A stretch of 64,000 bases of DNA, from contig JAJNNQ010000026.1 of assembly GCA_027886175.1 (NCBI GenBank), positions 28,352,001 through 28,416,000 of the forward strand, read 5' to 3'. Of this stretch, positions 49,099-63,100 are shown piece by piece. Source of the stretch: Phylloscopus collybita (taxonomy: Eukaryota; Chordata; Aves; Passeriformes; Phylloscopidae). The notes under the pieces were generated by a model. It had not been told where the DNA came from and searched no databases. It saw only the letters and a list, made by a program, of their open reading frames with translations. How positions within the stretch are numbered: position 1 is the first letter of the stretch; every line of letters starts with the position of its first letter. The translations under genes and the position numbers were made by a program.

Positions 49099-50340
49099 TA
49101 GTGAGGAACATTCCATTGAATGAACTTGTGCATCTTGACTGTGACTCATAGCCAGCCCTCTTGTGCGTCATGCATAAATCATCTTTTCATAGTTTTGCAA
49201 AATCACCATGCAAGGGAGAGCAAGAAAATATGAGCAGACAGGTTTTTGCATGAAGATTATCACACCCAGAATGGACAGGGCTCCAGAGCCAGGGAAAAGT
49301 CAAGCTTTGCATGAAACTGCACAGTCTGACCTTCTTATTTCTGTTTCTGCTTGTTCTCAGAGTACATGTTCCTTCTTTAGCTGGCAGCATGTATCAGAGA
49401 GAGACATAGCAGGACTGCTTACTCCTAATGAAGCTGATATATCAGGCTGTACAACAAAAAGCAGGTAGCTTGTTATATTTTTAAGGTTTTCTTCATATCC
49501 AGACAGAATGGAAAGTGTTTTCTTTTAAAATAAACACTGGTAGTTTGATCTCATGGTGTGGCCTTTGGCCTTGCCCAAGATTTTGAAGCGGCACCTCCCT
49601 TCTCCCCACCCCAGGTAATTGCTGCTGTATCACTCCTTGGCAATACCTGTGCCAGCTCTGAGCTTGTCTCCTTATCTGCGTGACTCAACAGTAATTACTC
49701 TGAGTTTTGATATGGAGCTTTGGTACATGAATGAATCATGACTTAGTAGATGAGCTGTCTGTTTCTTACATATGGCTTTAGTGAGCCATTGTTTCCTGTT
49801 GTCCTAGATTTCTAAATGTGTCTCCTTTCACCCACACAAACCAACCATTGCTATCAACACAACTGTCCTACTTCATATTAGTTGCTTCCTGCACACCCAT
49901 GCAGCCACACCTATTCCTGTGCATGCACCTGTGCGTGATGTGGGGTGGCCTGGTAGCCTGATAGAGACAGAGGAGGTGTGGACATCGTGGAAGAACTAAA
50001 AATGTTGGTGGTGTAGGGATGAGGAGTTGTGCTCACCTCCTTCATATACCTATCTTTGCACACCTGCTTTTCTGTGATGCATTTTCTTAAACAGTGTTGT
50101 GCACAGAAGAGTATTTTAAAGAGATAAGAAAAATGCTGATATAAAAAGGTTTCTCTACTTTGTTTGCATCAATATAATGACTGAACTGGAACATCCACAT
50201 CTAGGACTTCTAAAGAAACAGTTCAGGCCATAAAGGTCTTTTTTCTTGGGGAAACAAAGCTCAGTTTTTGACTTTTATAGTACATTGAAAGAGTGTTCTA
50301 GTGTTACTGCCTCAGTTTTTCATGTATTCCATATGAAATA

Positions 50341-50400
50341 TGTCATTCATATATTCCAGTGTCATTCCATTCCATTCTGAAATGTCATTCATATATTCCA
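50341..50400 (+). repeat. Local direct repeat, 18-bp unit twice
   Basis: TGTCATTCATATATTCCA occurs at 50,341-50,358 and 50,383-50,400, with TCATTCCATTCCATTC between, so the spacer is itself made of the same words. It is a local duplication with slippage. Confidence 0.85.
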
Positions 50401-52737
50401 AGTGAAAGAAGACTTGTGCAAGTTCAGGAAATAACAACTGACTGCATGAAAGTATCAGCACTAGCAGTAAAAAAAATAGAAAATAGTTATGTCCATATTG
50501 TCTCTCAAGGAGAGCAATAGACTTGAAACATGTGACACAGAAAAGCTTAGCTCAGGTGCCTCCATTGTCAGTCATCCCTTGCCATATCCACTGTGAAATC
50601 CTTATAGGAAAGGTCAATATGCTTACCCACATAACTACCAGCCACATGCCACTAACTCTGCAGCTACTGGAGATTAACAGTGGGGGATTTTCCCTGGCAG
50701 AGGGAGCAGTGCCCATGCCAACATATCAGGAAAAAGGGTCCTTGGGCTCCTTCCATACTGGGTAAGCTGGGACTCACTTCTGCCTTTGTCTGCTTCTGTT
50801 TTCTCAATGGCATCACCTTCAAGCGCAGTTGAAGGAGAAGGAGGGAGAGTGGCTTTTACAAGGCTGTGGTCACTTGTCAGGCAGGTTAGACTGCAGGCTC
50901 TGCCAAACACTTCTGAGAGGTTTCAGTGGTTCTCCCTAATTATAATGGTGAACTTTTAAAACATAGAAAATGTTTATGAAGTGGATAAAAAGATGTTTCC
51001 AGATTTTGTGGGGTAAAATGTGCAGACACTGTATGCATTTTAAATTAAAGAGACTTAGGCAAATTTTGGACTGACACAGCAGAGTTAGGCAAGTGACTGA
51101 ACATTTTTTCCAGTTTCTGGGGTCCTACGAAGATCTTCAAGAGTAGGGAAGGTGGTAGAATCCCCACAGCTTGCAGTTGGAAAATATCCTATCCTTAAAA
51201 GTCTATTTCTTCATGTCCCTTCTTATTTGTGTCCTTTAGAACTTCAACTTTTCAATTCTTATTCACATGGAAGCCTTTTCTTGAGTCTAATTACTTTTGT
51301 CACTTTTCTCTGAACTGTTTTAATTTCTTGATTAAAATGCAGTCAGTCATTTTATGCAGAAAGATAGCCTTGTGTTACTGACAGTGTGCAGTTGTTGCCA
51401 TCAGGTTCACTAAAAAAAAAAAAAAGTAGGTCCATAAGAATTTAAATGAGAAGACAGGTTTCTCTATGTAGCAGTTTTATTCAATACACTGCCAAATAAA
51501 ATGGTAGTTTACCACTGCATAAGGCACGCTAAACATTTCAGCTACAAATTCTGTAATAATTTGGTCAGCAATTTAAAGAAATCTAGCTCCCAGACCCACT
51601 GTCTCAGAATTCATTACTCAGATGAATTGATCTCTCATTATTATGGACAAACTTAGAAACTAGACACTTAACAAGCAAACTTGGGGGAAAAAGTATCTTT
51701 TTTAGAACAGAAGTGTGCTGTGAATTTTCTCATCTCACTATAAAGAAAATTACCTCAACTTCTTGGCTCAGGTAAAAAAATGTAATGCCAGCTTCACTAC
51801 AGCAGTAACAGGATCATAAGCTAAATAATAATTTGTTTTCTAACATCTTTGTGCTGAGTATCCTTTTTGGCTCAAGCAGATAATCCCACCCTTTCTTTGA
51901 GTGAGAAAAAAGGATTAAACCTGTGGGAATCATCTCTCTAAAACATATTATGGAATATGAGCAAACATGACAACAGATCTTTCAAGCCCCTTAACAGCCT
52001 GCTACAAGTGCCAGCATCAAGATATTAAATGCCAGCTTCACAGAGAACAAGCTTGGTAATGGTGGGAAATGACTCCAAGTCCCTTCCAATAAACCAGCCA
52101 TTTTTCAGTTTTTCCCTGTTTGCCTTGTGATTTACACAAACATCCATCTCAGTATGAAAACAAATATGTCCCTTCACGCTTTGCACAGGCTCCAAAGTTC
52201 ATGTCCCCACTCAACAGGGGACTTCTTTGTAGGGAATTCTCTGGACTTGCAATGAGCTGACAGATAAAAGGTTATGCTTGTCAAAAATTAGTATGCATGG
52301 CAGTGCCTGGCATGAATTTTCTCTGACCAGTTGCATAATGTAATAAACATTTCTGAAAAATATTATATAGGATCTGGAGTGCCAACCAAATCTCAATTCT
52401 AAAAACAGTGAGAAATGTTCTACCAAAGGTTAAGAGCAGTACAGCTCCAATGGATGGCCACGATGGTATAACAACAGTATCATGTGGTATCCCACCTTAA
52501 AGGAAAGGAGGAAAAATATCAGTGCCATGAGTTGTGCATGTAAAATACTGGTATAATAAAGGAAGTTGTAGAGTCAACTGAATTGGAAGGTTAAAGAGGA
52601 TCCAGCAAGAGTCAACTGGTTGGCAATCCTCAGGACAGATCCTGTATGTATGAATATTACACCTTGCAAGAACAGTAAGAAAAAGAGAAAAAGGACATTT
52701 GAATTTAAAACTCCCGCAGTTATGGTTTGTGTTTTCG

Positions 52738-52825
52738 TGTTTTTTGTTGGTTTTTTTTTTTTTTTTTAAATTTCTATTTATTTATTTATTTATTTTATTA
52801 TTATTATTTTTTTATTTTTTTTAAA
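52738..52825 (+). repeat. T-rich / TTTA simple repeat
   Basis: Poly(T) followed by TTTA and TTA units over about 85 bases. A similar ATT-rich tract occurs near 19,790. Confidence 0.9.
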
Positions 52826-53058
52826 TAACATTGTACTTAAAGGAAAAAAATCCCGTTTCAATAGCAGAACTATGATTATGGTAATATAGAAAGAATAACA
52901 GTAATACCAATATGTCACATTCTAAGGTTTGATGGGTGGTTTTCAGAAAAACATAAAAATCAGAATTTCCAACATACTCTGAAGATCTTTTTGCATTGTC
53001 AGTTTAAAAGTTCAGCTCCTTTATGCCTCAAATAAACTAAGATATTGGGAGGCCCAGA

Positions 53059-53078
53059 GTGTGTCTGTGTGTGTGTGG
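53059..53078 (+). repeat. Short GT microsatellite
   Basis: About ten GT units with one interruption (GTGTGTCTGTGTGTGTGT). Confidence 0.85.
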
Positions 53079-54383
53079 TTACCACACAGGATAAGGCTGT
53101 GCTATCTCATCACACTGTTTTTAATAATTTATAAGTTGAGTGCAGTGCTACTAAAAAAAATCCTAAATACAATTATATTCAATATAGACAAAAGGAACCT
53201 AGCATGTGGACTCTAGTCTATCTTCTATGTTTTGAGTATTACAGATGTGCACATTTTGTGTATCTCAGTGTTCACAAAAAACCTCTTGAGCTGTTCACAA
53301 CTAGTATGACTTTTCCTCAAAGTACTGCAGGCCACATGAATGCCTAAGACTTCAGCAGTTTTGAAAACTCAGTGTGGTAATGGTTTCATTTTCAGCCAGA
53401 AAGCATTATACATGTCCAGAGATTTTAAATATCTCTCAAAATGCCTGAAAGGCAAACTGGATTGAACAGGTATCAAGCTCTATTTGAGACAGCAAAGGCA
53501 TTAAATGCAGTCTCCCAATAACCTGCAGGGTAAGTGGAGTCTACATCATACTGTTTAATTTTTACAGGGGATGGGTATATAGGACTTTTTGTTAATGCTT
53601 TAGTAATAGACAGTTGTATTTTACAGTCTAAATTTTATTGCATACTTGCAGCTATTATGTTAATATTTTCTGGCAATAAAGTGTGCGTAACATATTGCCT
53701 TCACATTATCACAGTATATGGATTTTATATAAATTGTTTAATTGTTTACTATGACAATTGATTAATTGTTTACTATGTAAACAAAGGATTTGACTTTGAA
53801 AAAAATCTGTATTTTATAAGATTTAAAATGAGTGGAAGGAAATCCAAAGTTAGAATCAGGACTACTAAAATACAACATATTCCTTTATTTTTAAAAAAGT
53901 AATTTGTTATTTAATGTTTTAAAATTATAATTAGTGAATATATACAACATAGAGTGGTGAAGTCCTTCCCCAAACACATTTGTGCATCTCCTCACTCTGA
54001 AAGATTGCTTGCACAACAAATATACTATTCATATTATATTTTCTATTTGCTTCTGTGGTGGTTCTCCTCCCCAGCTGGGAAACAAATACTGACATTCAGA
54101 AACTACTAACTGTAAATAACTCTGAATAAAAAGTTTTGATTGTACAATGTATTTTTCAAAAATTTAATACCAATGTATTATGAAAAAATCACACTTTTTT
54201 AAATTTGTCTTTGAAAGTCACAGTATTCAGTTTATGTAAAAATGAACATTTGGCCTCAGATGTTGGCTTGAGTAGAGGGAAGCAAACCTATTATGTGTTG
54301 TCTTGCCATATCCCAAGACATATGTGTTCAGTGACTTGATGGACATGGAACAGCAATATCTCTGATTTCTTTCTTTTGTATAC

Positions 54384-54402
54384 ATATATATATATATATA
54401 TG
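54384..54402. repeat. AT microsatellite
   Basis: About nine to ten AT units flanked by TAC and GTA, so the whole tract is self-complementary. Confidence 0.9.
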
Positions 54403-57400
54403 TATTTAGGGGAAAAAGCAATGAAGGCTAGAACTCTAGTCCTGCTGAGGACTGGAGGAGTTAGCAAGTTTCAGTAAAACCAGGATTTTACCCAAAGGAA
54501 CTGTTACAGCACTGAAAACAGAATGGTCCCAGCCCTGGGATAAACTGAAACTCTAAGGACAAGTCAGGGTTCTGTCTATCCTGGGGAACTTGGGATATTC
54601 CCTGGGTCATAGGTCACCTCCATGTCAGAATGAGATCTCATTATTCGCCACACCTTCCCTCATCCCACACATTCTTTATATGCTCATGGAAAACCTCATT
54701 TTTCCTGAGGAAACTACACTCTGAGATCTAGAAGAGAGCCAAGGAATTCCAAAATGAGGTCCCTGTTCTGAACAACCTAAGAACTAGCACCTTGAGTTGC
54801 ACCTCCTACCTCCATTATCCATAAAATGACTTTGCCAAAAGCTGCATGCACAAAAGAAGAGACAAAGGCAAAACGTGCTGGTCCTGGTACTGAAAGGAAA
54901 CTAATATTTTAGAGTATCCCAGGTTAGAGTGCTGGGGCTGTGTGCTCGACCAGCAAGGCAATTAGTACAGGCTAGGATTTCTGGCTCTATACCAGATCTG
55001 AGCACGAAATAATTTCATGAAACCACCAGTGAGAGCTGTATGAACCACTTATTTGCCACATTTTCTTGACACTGTAGATGTAGTGACCCATTTTTCCCAT
55101 GGGCTGAATTTATGACATGTGCAAAAGCATGAAAACTTCAGCTGATGGTATTCTTTCATTGTATGTACTTATCTAAAACTAAACAGGAATTGGTCTGTAT
55201 CTGTACACTCTGAATTCAGGATTGCTTAATCACGCTGTTTCACAATACTTCTTCTTTAGCTACCAACACTTACTTTGTAACCACAAAACCAGAGTATGAC
55301 AAAACAGACTTCATAATCTACCAAATACAAACTTTGCAAGCATATCTTATCTTGTAGACAAATAATTAGTTTTCCTCCATAATACTGAAGATATTTATCA
55401 GCTGGGCTATGCATTCGGTGATAATCTGAGAAGCTGGAGTAGGAAGCAGCTGCAGAGTATTGTGTGACAGCTGCCACAAAGGCAACCTGAACTCTGGCTT
55501 GGGCTTTGCTGTCTGCACCCTGCAGCAGCTGGCTCTTGCTCCATGGTTTCCCTTAAAATGCCCATCTACAGCTGTGCTGTATATTCTGCAGCCTGTGCTT
55601 TTTTTCTTGCTTTTTATGTTATAAATCTGCACCCAATGAACAATTTGAAACCCACCAGGAGTGCGGCTGTCATGCTGTCTGTGAGACAGTGTGCAGGAGA
55701 TGGAAGAGAAAAAGTGTCTGAGCTCAGCCCTGGAGGAAGTGGACAGATTCAGAATTCTTATATTAGATGCCCTTTCACTACAGCATTTGAAGACACATTA
55801 CATAACATACATACATACACATCACATAAAAAAGATCTTATCCTTTTTTATTGATTTATTTAATTTTTTTGCTATTGATGGATAATTCCTTCTTTCTGAG
55901 CTGCATGGAAACTGAAATAAGGAGGAAAGCAACAATGAACTTGGAGGAACACTGCTAATGAACGCTGTTGGAAATTCTACCTTCACCAATTAACACACAA
56001 TGTACAGGTGTTCAGTGTCAATACCCACATTTTCTTTGCCCTTTTCAACATCTACTTGCATCCCCTAAATTACTTGATCACGTATTATGAAAGGCATCAA
56101 CATATATTAAACAATTATCACATACCATGTATTTATGAGTAACACATTCTATGATCATCAGGTGGCTAAAAGTTTCTATCCCACTCTGGTAAGCAGTGAG
56201 CTGGACTCGATTCACACCCTCATCGCTGTTTAACTGGAGCAGTGTCTATGACAGGAGGTTGCCTTTACTTTTCTCTAATATGATCTTTATATTCTAAGGA
56301 TTGCACTGTTGAACACCAACAACAGGAAGAGCATATTGCAGTATATTAGAGGCCACTTTGGATGGCCTTTTATCACCAAATGCCATCATCATGCAAACCA
56401 CCTTAGGAAACACTCCTATTTTCCTAAATTTTTACAAACAAAGGAGAGAGAGAAACCATTAGAGGAAAGGATAAATCCTACAAGCATAGGAACTCTGATA
56501 AAATATCCTGCTACTTCCACAATTTTCAGTTCCTTTTCCATGAAGTAAGTAAGTGGAAGAATTTTTCAGTTCCTGAGGCGGACTTTTTAAAAAGAGAATT
56601 AATGGACAGAGAGATCCATATGTGGAAAAAAAAGATGAGAAAATAGGCCAGAGGAGAGGAAGATAACAAAGAAGTAAAAATGCTGAGAGCAGCTGAACTG
56701 AGGTGGTTTCAGAAAATGTGAAGAAAGTATCTGGAAAGCTTTATAGTTAACAGTCAGTATAAATTAAAATGGAAACAGTAAAAATCAAAAATATTGAATG
56801 CCATTCCCAGTGTCTGTTGGGAAGGAGGCTGCTCTTTGTATTTACTCAGACATGGTTGACTTTCTCTCACCTGTGGACACTGCCTTTTTTGCAACAGAAG
56901 CCCATGCCCATGTGTAGCACATACCTTATCTCCCAGAGCTGGATGTGCCTGCTGGGTAGGACTGCCTGCTCCTGCCTGCACCCAGCAGTTCCCAGGGAAC
57001 TTTCAGGTCAAGTCCAATACTGAGGCTGCAGGAAGGCCAAAATCCATGACAGAAGGAAGGTGACAATCATGAGAACAAGGCAGTGAGGCTGTGCAGTAAG
57101 ACTGTGCAGTAGAAGAGATAGAGAAAAAAATGTAAAGTTAAAATGTGGATTAAGAGACATCTATCTCTCTTTAAGCATCTATGGTCACATGAGGCTGTGA
57201 GACACATCACAGCTGCTGAGAATGTACTTTGCAGTATAAGACAATAGCACAGGAACTAATGCCTGTGTTTAAAGATAATCTAAACCCACATACTTTCTGA
57301 GAACATAAATCAGAGGTCTTCTGTATGTCATTTGCTTGCATTTGATGTATTCCAAACATCAGTGAATGTTTGAAACCCCTTCTGTAGAAGCAACAAACTA

Positions 57401-60005
57401 CTCTTACTGCCTCATTGTTTCTCATCTCTACTTAACACAGGCTATAGGAACTATGACTTTCTACAAAGGAGCTGCCCTGGTCTTTTGGCAAAATTTACAC
57501 AGAGTAACAACCAAATGTTTGCTTCATCCATCTAATCCATTGTCTCAAGTCTCAGTCCATTCATTGTGAGAAGCCACAACTGAAATTTATCAGCCTTACT
57601 CTACTTGACAGAATTGGTTTCACTTCTCAGAGACAAATATTTGGTAGAATGAGTTTTGCTTGAGGTAGGTTTTATTACAAGATTACCAAATTTTTAAGGA
57701 GAAATATCAGTATGTGTTTTAACTGAATAGCTCAGCACTGAAATCTGCCATGTTTTTACTTGTAAGTTTGTTCAAGATTTCAATTTTTTTTTTCCTTGCA
57801 TGCTGTAATGTGTCAGTGTATCATTCAGCAACTTGTTATAAGTTTTAAGTTTTGTCACTCGTGCCTTGGATTTTTTTTTTCAGTACAATGTTTGCAAATC
57901 ACCAACAAATTTACTCAATTACAATCTCTAAGTATCACTGTTACAAATATCCTTCTAGTAGCAGTTTTAGAGAAGTGCTGATCTTCCCGCTTAGGCTTCA
58001 GACACCCACAAGGAATTTCTGTTCCTGGGACCTGAAGACCTAAACAGGCATGATGGAGAGAAGATAAGAAAACCATTTGCAACATATGAATGGAAGTATC
58101 TGGATGTGAATAAAGAAGATTTAATATGAAAATAAGAAACAGTTTTATTTTTGCATGAATGAGGATAAAAGGAAAGGACAATGGAGGAATGAGAGAGGAT
58201 GAGGATGTCAGAGTGATTAATGACTTAGCAGAGAGGGAAGTAGAGAAAAACATCTACAATCTAGATTGGATGTAGTGTCTTGACACACCTTGTAATTGCT
58301 GGTATGCAAAGCACATGCAAGAACTCTTGGGGCTAAAGTGGGAAGAGGAAGTTTACTAGTGTAGAGTGAAGGGTTGTGTGGAAGTTACTGCATTTGGGAT
58401 GTGTGAGAAGCTGCTTGCCTCCTCTGGCGTGCTCTGATCGTGCAGCATTACCTTCCTTCACACCCCACCTGCCCTGGAGCAGTCAGCCCAAGCTTCCCAC
58501 CCTAGCTTGGAATGAGCATCACAAGAGCTGCAGGCTGAAATGCTGAGATTTAGATGCCCTGTGATGGCATTCTGTGGTAAGAGTTATTAGATGCTATCTG
58601 GCACACAGCTGTTTCTTGATCAGAGAATTGCTCAGACGTTTGAGGGTTCAATAGTGTCTACCCAGACAGTGAAAAAATACCCGAATCTAAGTAGTTGAGC
58701 TTATAGCTAAAGACATTAAGAGCAAAAATGTATACTAACATTCAAATTGGCATTGGCAACAGTATAGGTGCTTGTCAAAAGATAAGGAGATAAAGACCAT
58801 GTCCTCCAAGTGGAATCACTTTGGTCCCAGTTCAGCAAAAAACTCTCTGATACCGTAGCTACAGTTAATACAGCATAACATGATTTCCATTGACATCTTC
58901 CTTCCTTCCATTCCCTCCTCTAGCAAAGTGATTCCAAACCAAACCAAACTACAAACAAACAAACAAAGCCCCCAAATTGCCTCCAAAATTCCAAGACCCA
59001 CAGAGAAAAAATTATGAAACCATTAAGAAAAAAACTAGGGAAGTAAATAAAATAGCTGTTGGACAGGAAATACTGCACGTGCTTCCTTTTTCAACTTCAT
59101 CCCTTTGGATCAAACAAAAAATTATGGGAGAAGAACTTTTCTTCACCTGTTACTTTTCTTTTGCATCATGAATCCAGATGCAGGCTGAGGCACAGACACA
59201 TGAGAAAAGACAAAAACGATGTTCACATTCCTTAAAAAGAGTTTTATGTCCATGAGCTACTAGGTTATCTCCTGACACATCCTTTGCTGGTTTTTTCACT
59301 TTAAAAATCATTCAAACTATTCAGGAAGTCAGTGTCTTCAGCATAAAAGCCAAATGTCCTAATACCTTGTTCCAAAAATGTAGTAAATTGCATCTTCATA
59401 GCATTATTCAGCAAGGCAGCTTCATATCCTATGCAGGCATCATGAAAATATGAAAATTTCATTTCTCTGAACTTTCATTTCTCTGAAGACTACACTTCAG
59501 GACTCGGGGCTTCTGTATTGGTTTTATTGTTGTTGCACTGCCTGATCTTTGGTACACTAGTGTCCCTGTTTATTCACCTGTAAAACCAAAACGAAATAAA
59601 CCTTCCTGTCATATAATTGTACTGTTATGGTTTGCTATTACTTGGAACATCTCTTCATGGTTTTGGATGGAATTTATTAGGAGTGTGCTATACATTGCTG
59701 CTTTTGTCAAAGGACTCACTGAGTCACACTCCTTCACTGGAAAGTTAATAGCAAAGAAATCAAGCGTGACCCTTGTGAAGTCAGGATTCAGGCTTCTGCA
59801 TGTTAGTCACTCTTCTTTTCTAAAAAAGAACTTTATAAAGTTTATACATTTATTATGCATACTGCATTTTCAGCTAGATGATTGAAATTGTAACATTATG
59901 TTTAAGAGGGCAACTGACCTGAATGAGGAATTTTAATCCTTCTAAAAGGACACATAATATGTTTATAATCTCACAAAGCTCTTACATCTCTGTTTGGGGT
60001 AGGAA

Positions 60006-60168
60006 ATGGGTTTTAATTATAAGAAAGAGATGACGATATTGATGTGTGTCCTGTTTTTATTGCATTTGATGTCATCATCAGCCAATGGACTGAGAAACAG
60101 CTGTATAAAGACATCCCATATGCAGGATACCAAATGCTTTCAGAACAGTGAGCTCATCTTCAAATCAG
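60006..60168 (+). CDS. Candidate first coding exon with signal peptide
   Basis: An ATG at 60,006 (or 60,030, which gives a cleaner signal peptide) opens a frame that reads MTILMCVLFLLHLMSSSANG. This is a hydrophobic core followed by small residues, a typical secretory signal with a likely cut after SANG or earlier. A hydrophilic stretch with two Cys follows (NSCIKTSHMQDTKCFQNSEL). At 60,168 AAATCAG/GTAGGA is a usable donor in phase 1. If unspliced, the frame stops at 60,233. Family unknown. No partner exon was proven. Acceptor-like sites at about 61,333 and 61,620 are possible but lead to short frames. It could be chance. Confidence 0.25.
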
Positions 60169-63100
60169 GTAGGATGTATATTAAAAGAGATAAAGACTTT
60201 AGTTCTCCATTTTTAATGACCTTTGTCCATTAACATAAAGGTGAACACAGCGGTTCCATATTCTGCACCAGATGTTCCCTACAGATGATTTGTTTTCTTA
60301 CATTTCATTGTTGAAAGAGAAGGTGGAAGTGGTGTTGTAATGCCATTAGTTAAAAGCTGGTAAGCATCCCCTATGGAAAGACCCTGGGGAGTTCAGTCAG
60401 CAAGAAATCAATAAAGAAGTATCTTATCAGGAAGAGATAATCTTCTGAAATTGATAGAGGATTATCTTTTGTGTTATTTCTTAATGGACTCTACTGAGTT
60501 CTGCACTACAAATATTTATTTATTTTATATAAAAAAGATTTACAACCATTCTGATTAAAATTTGTACAATAAGAAGTAATTACAAAGTAATATAACCTGG
60601 GATCGAAACAAAACAAAACAAAAAAAAAGGGAAAAACCGCTCTTCATTTCTTGATTTAGCCATAATATTTATATTTATTACAATAATGCTTAGTATAGAC
60701 ATTGTTCTATCTGCTTGCAATGCAATTACTTTATACCAAAAGTAGCCATTGGAAACACATTATGTGGTCTCCCACGTATAAATGTAGAAATAAAAGAGGG
60801 AGAGATTAAATGAACTCTCTAAAACAGCCAGAAAATACCAGGGACAGAAGTCAGACATGCATCAATTTTAATCTAGATTTAAAGCACTGCAGCAACGGCC
60901 AAGTCCAGAGGGATGGTAAAAGGCAAAACATTTTAGGCAACCTTATCTATAATCAGTGCAGTGGAAAAATTAAGGGTAGTCTTTGTGACCTTTACATTGG
61001 TTAAGTATTTTTTTCTGCTTATAATATTCTAGAATATATTTTTGAATATATTTCAATATAAAGTGAAGGCAGGAAAACCACAGACCTAACCATTTGATAC
61101 AATCAATACAAAAAGAATAAACATGCACTAAAATGGTACCCTGTGATAACCTACATCTGGAGGAGTCCTACCTGCCTTTGCTGGCTCACATTCCTTCTCT
61201 CTCCTGTTTTTTGCTAGTGTGTCTCTGTTGCTTATCTTTAGTCTGGCCTTGCTAAAAAAGTCACCAGAAACAACACATATTTGTGGCCACTGAGTAATAC
61301 ATTAATGTGGTTGTATTTGCATTTTTATTTCAGAAGACGATTTTAGTTCAGATCAGTATGAAAAAGTTTATTGAAGCATTTATTATTAAGACATAATTTC
61401 AAAATTCCAGTTGCCTGTTTGCCTCAGAATAGTCACTTCTTACAAGGGTAAGTAAAAACAACATTATTCTTTTTAGTGCTTCTCCTTAGCATGATCATGG
61501 TAGACAAGATAACTTTTTTACAAGAAGTGGTAATTTTTAAATGGAAGTCTTGCAATTTTTTTTTTATTCTGTTATCCTGGCTGACAATAGCAGAGCATGA
61601 TTTTCTTTCTATTTTGCAGGACATTCACCCCGGACCATTTCACCCATTCTGTTGTGGGTGAAACCATAGTTTTCTGAAATGCATAGACACTGGTGATTTA
61701 GAGATCTGTAATATTCATAACCTCTAGCTAGCATTTCACCTAAAACAGGCACTATTTCCCTGTGTGGATTTCTTTTTGGAAGTTTTATATGTGCACACCG
61801 AGGTGCAGGGGTTTCCATGGCAACTAAGGGTTTGCAGAGTGTTCAAGAAACTCTGCAAGTTAAAATTAGCTTAGATAGTCATGCATAGATGATAAGGGCC
61901 CTGGGCTATGCAAGTCTGTGCAAATTGTTTTTGTGAAATTTAGTGGAGGATTTTACAATCTAAACCCAATATATGGGATATGTCAATAGATAGAGTCACG
62001 GCAGATCTGGAATGGATACCAAGAGCTGGCAGACTCTGGGCACCTGAGATAAATATATTGAATTTTAAAATACATTTAAAAAGAAAACATAAATTTTAAA
62101 TGTGTTAGGGAATGATGAAAAGTCCATTTTGATTAATTAGAGTTAATGGAAATTAAATGGCTCAGGAACTTTCTTGTTTTCATTAAATGTATTGTTCTTA
62201 AAAGAATCCCAGTGTATTTCTGAATATCTTCTCCTTTCCTGGACACTCTGTTGGTTGACTTATTCCATAGAGATACCTCCAAGAAAGCAGAGATTTGTGT
62301 CCCCTGGGTCTTTTTTTAGAGTAAACATTTGTTTAAATAAATTCCTCTTATAATACTGTGGGATCTGGGGCAATTGGAGTAACACTATAATTAACTTGTT
62401 GGATCTGTGTCTGATCCTGTCTTACGTTCCAGTAAAGAGGAGTGTTTAAAGGTAGCACAATGGAGATGCTATATTTATCAAATAGAACAGTCTGTAATTA
62501 TATATCTTTGTCTTATCTTGCATGATGAGTTGTGCATCCTAATGTGGGACATGGTTTCATGTTTTGTGGACACTGTATCCTGAGGAAATTAGATACTCTT
62601 GGGTGTTTCTCTGAAACAGGAGGTATAAAAAGCATGTATTTGTACTTCTACTACAGTCAGAAAGAGATATAACAAAGGTGTGCATTTTCTGGCCATTGCT
62701 CTAGAAGAATGAAATGAACAGTCAGTTATGTGTCATTGTCTGCTTTCTGTCTGAGCTACATTTTTTAAAATTACATTTTTAATTTATCACCATTTCAAAA
62801 AGAGTACAGGATAATGAGTATGTGCTTTCACTAAATCAGCCACTTGACTGAAGATGCATAGGAGGAGGTACATGAAATGCTGGGAGGAGGGATGCTTCTT
62901 ATTCTGATCCTATTATTTTGATAATTTCAATAAAGCATAAATTCCAAAAAGTAGCGTCCTCTCAAAAATATTTTTTCTTCTACTGAGATGACTTCTGTAT
63001 TGCTACAAAAATACACCCAGTCAGTGAATGCTAGAAAAAAAATACATCTGACAATATGTCCACTGGGAATTAAGTGGGCATTGTCAATATGGATTCTTGT

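Larger units (their letters stand above)
49099..60005. other. 11-kb AT-rich stretch, no gene seen
   Basis: No supported exon. It holds simple repeats listed separately. A GC-richer piece at about 49,550-49,700 and one at 54,440-54,750 could be old LTR or unique DNA. A + frame (55,543-55,854) and minus frames (55,256-55,632) overlap each other and lack motifs. Confidence 0.4.
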
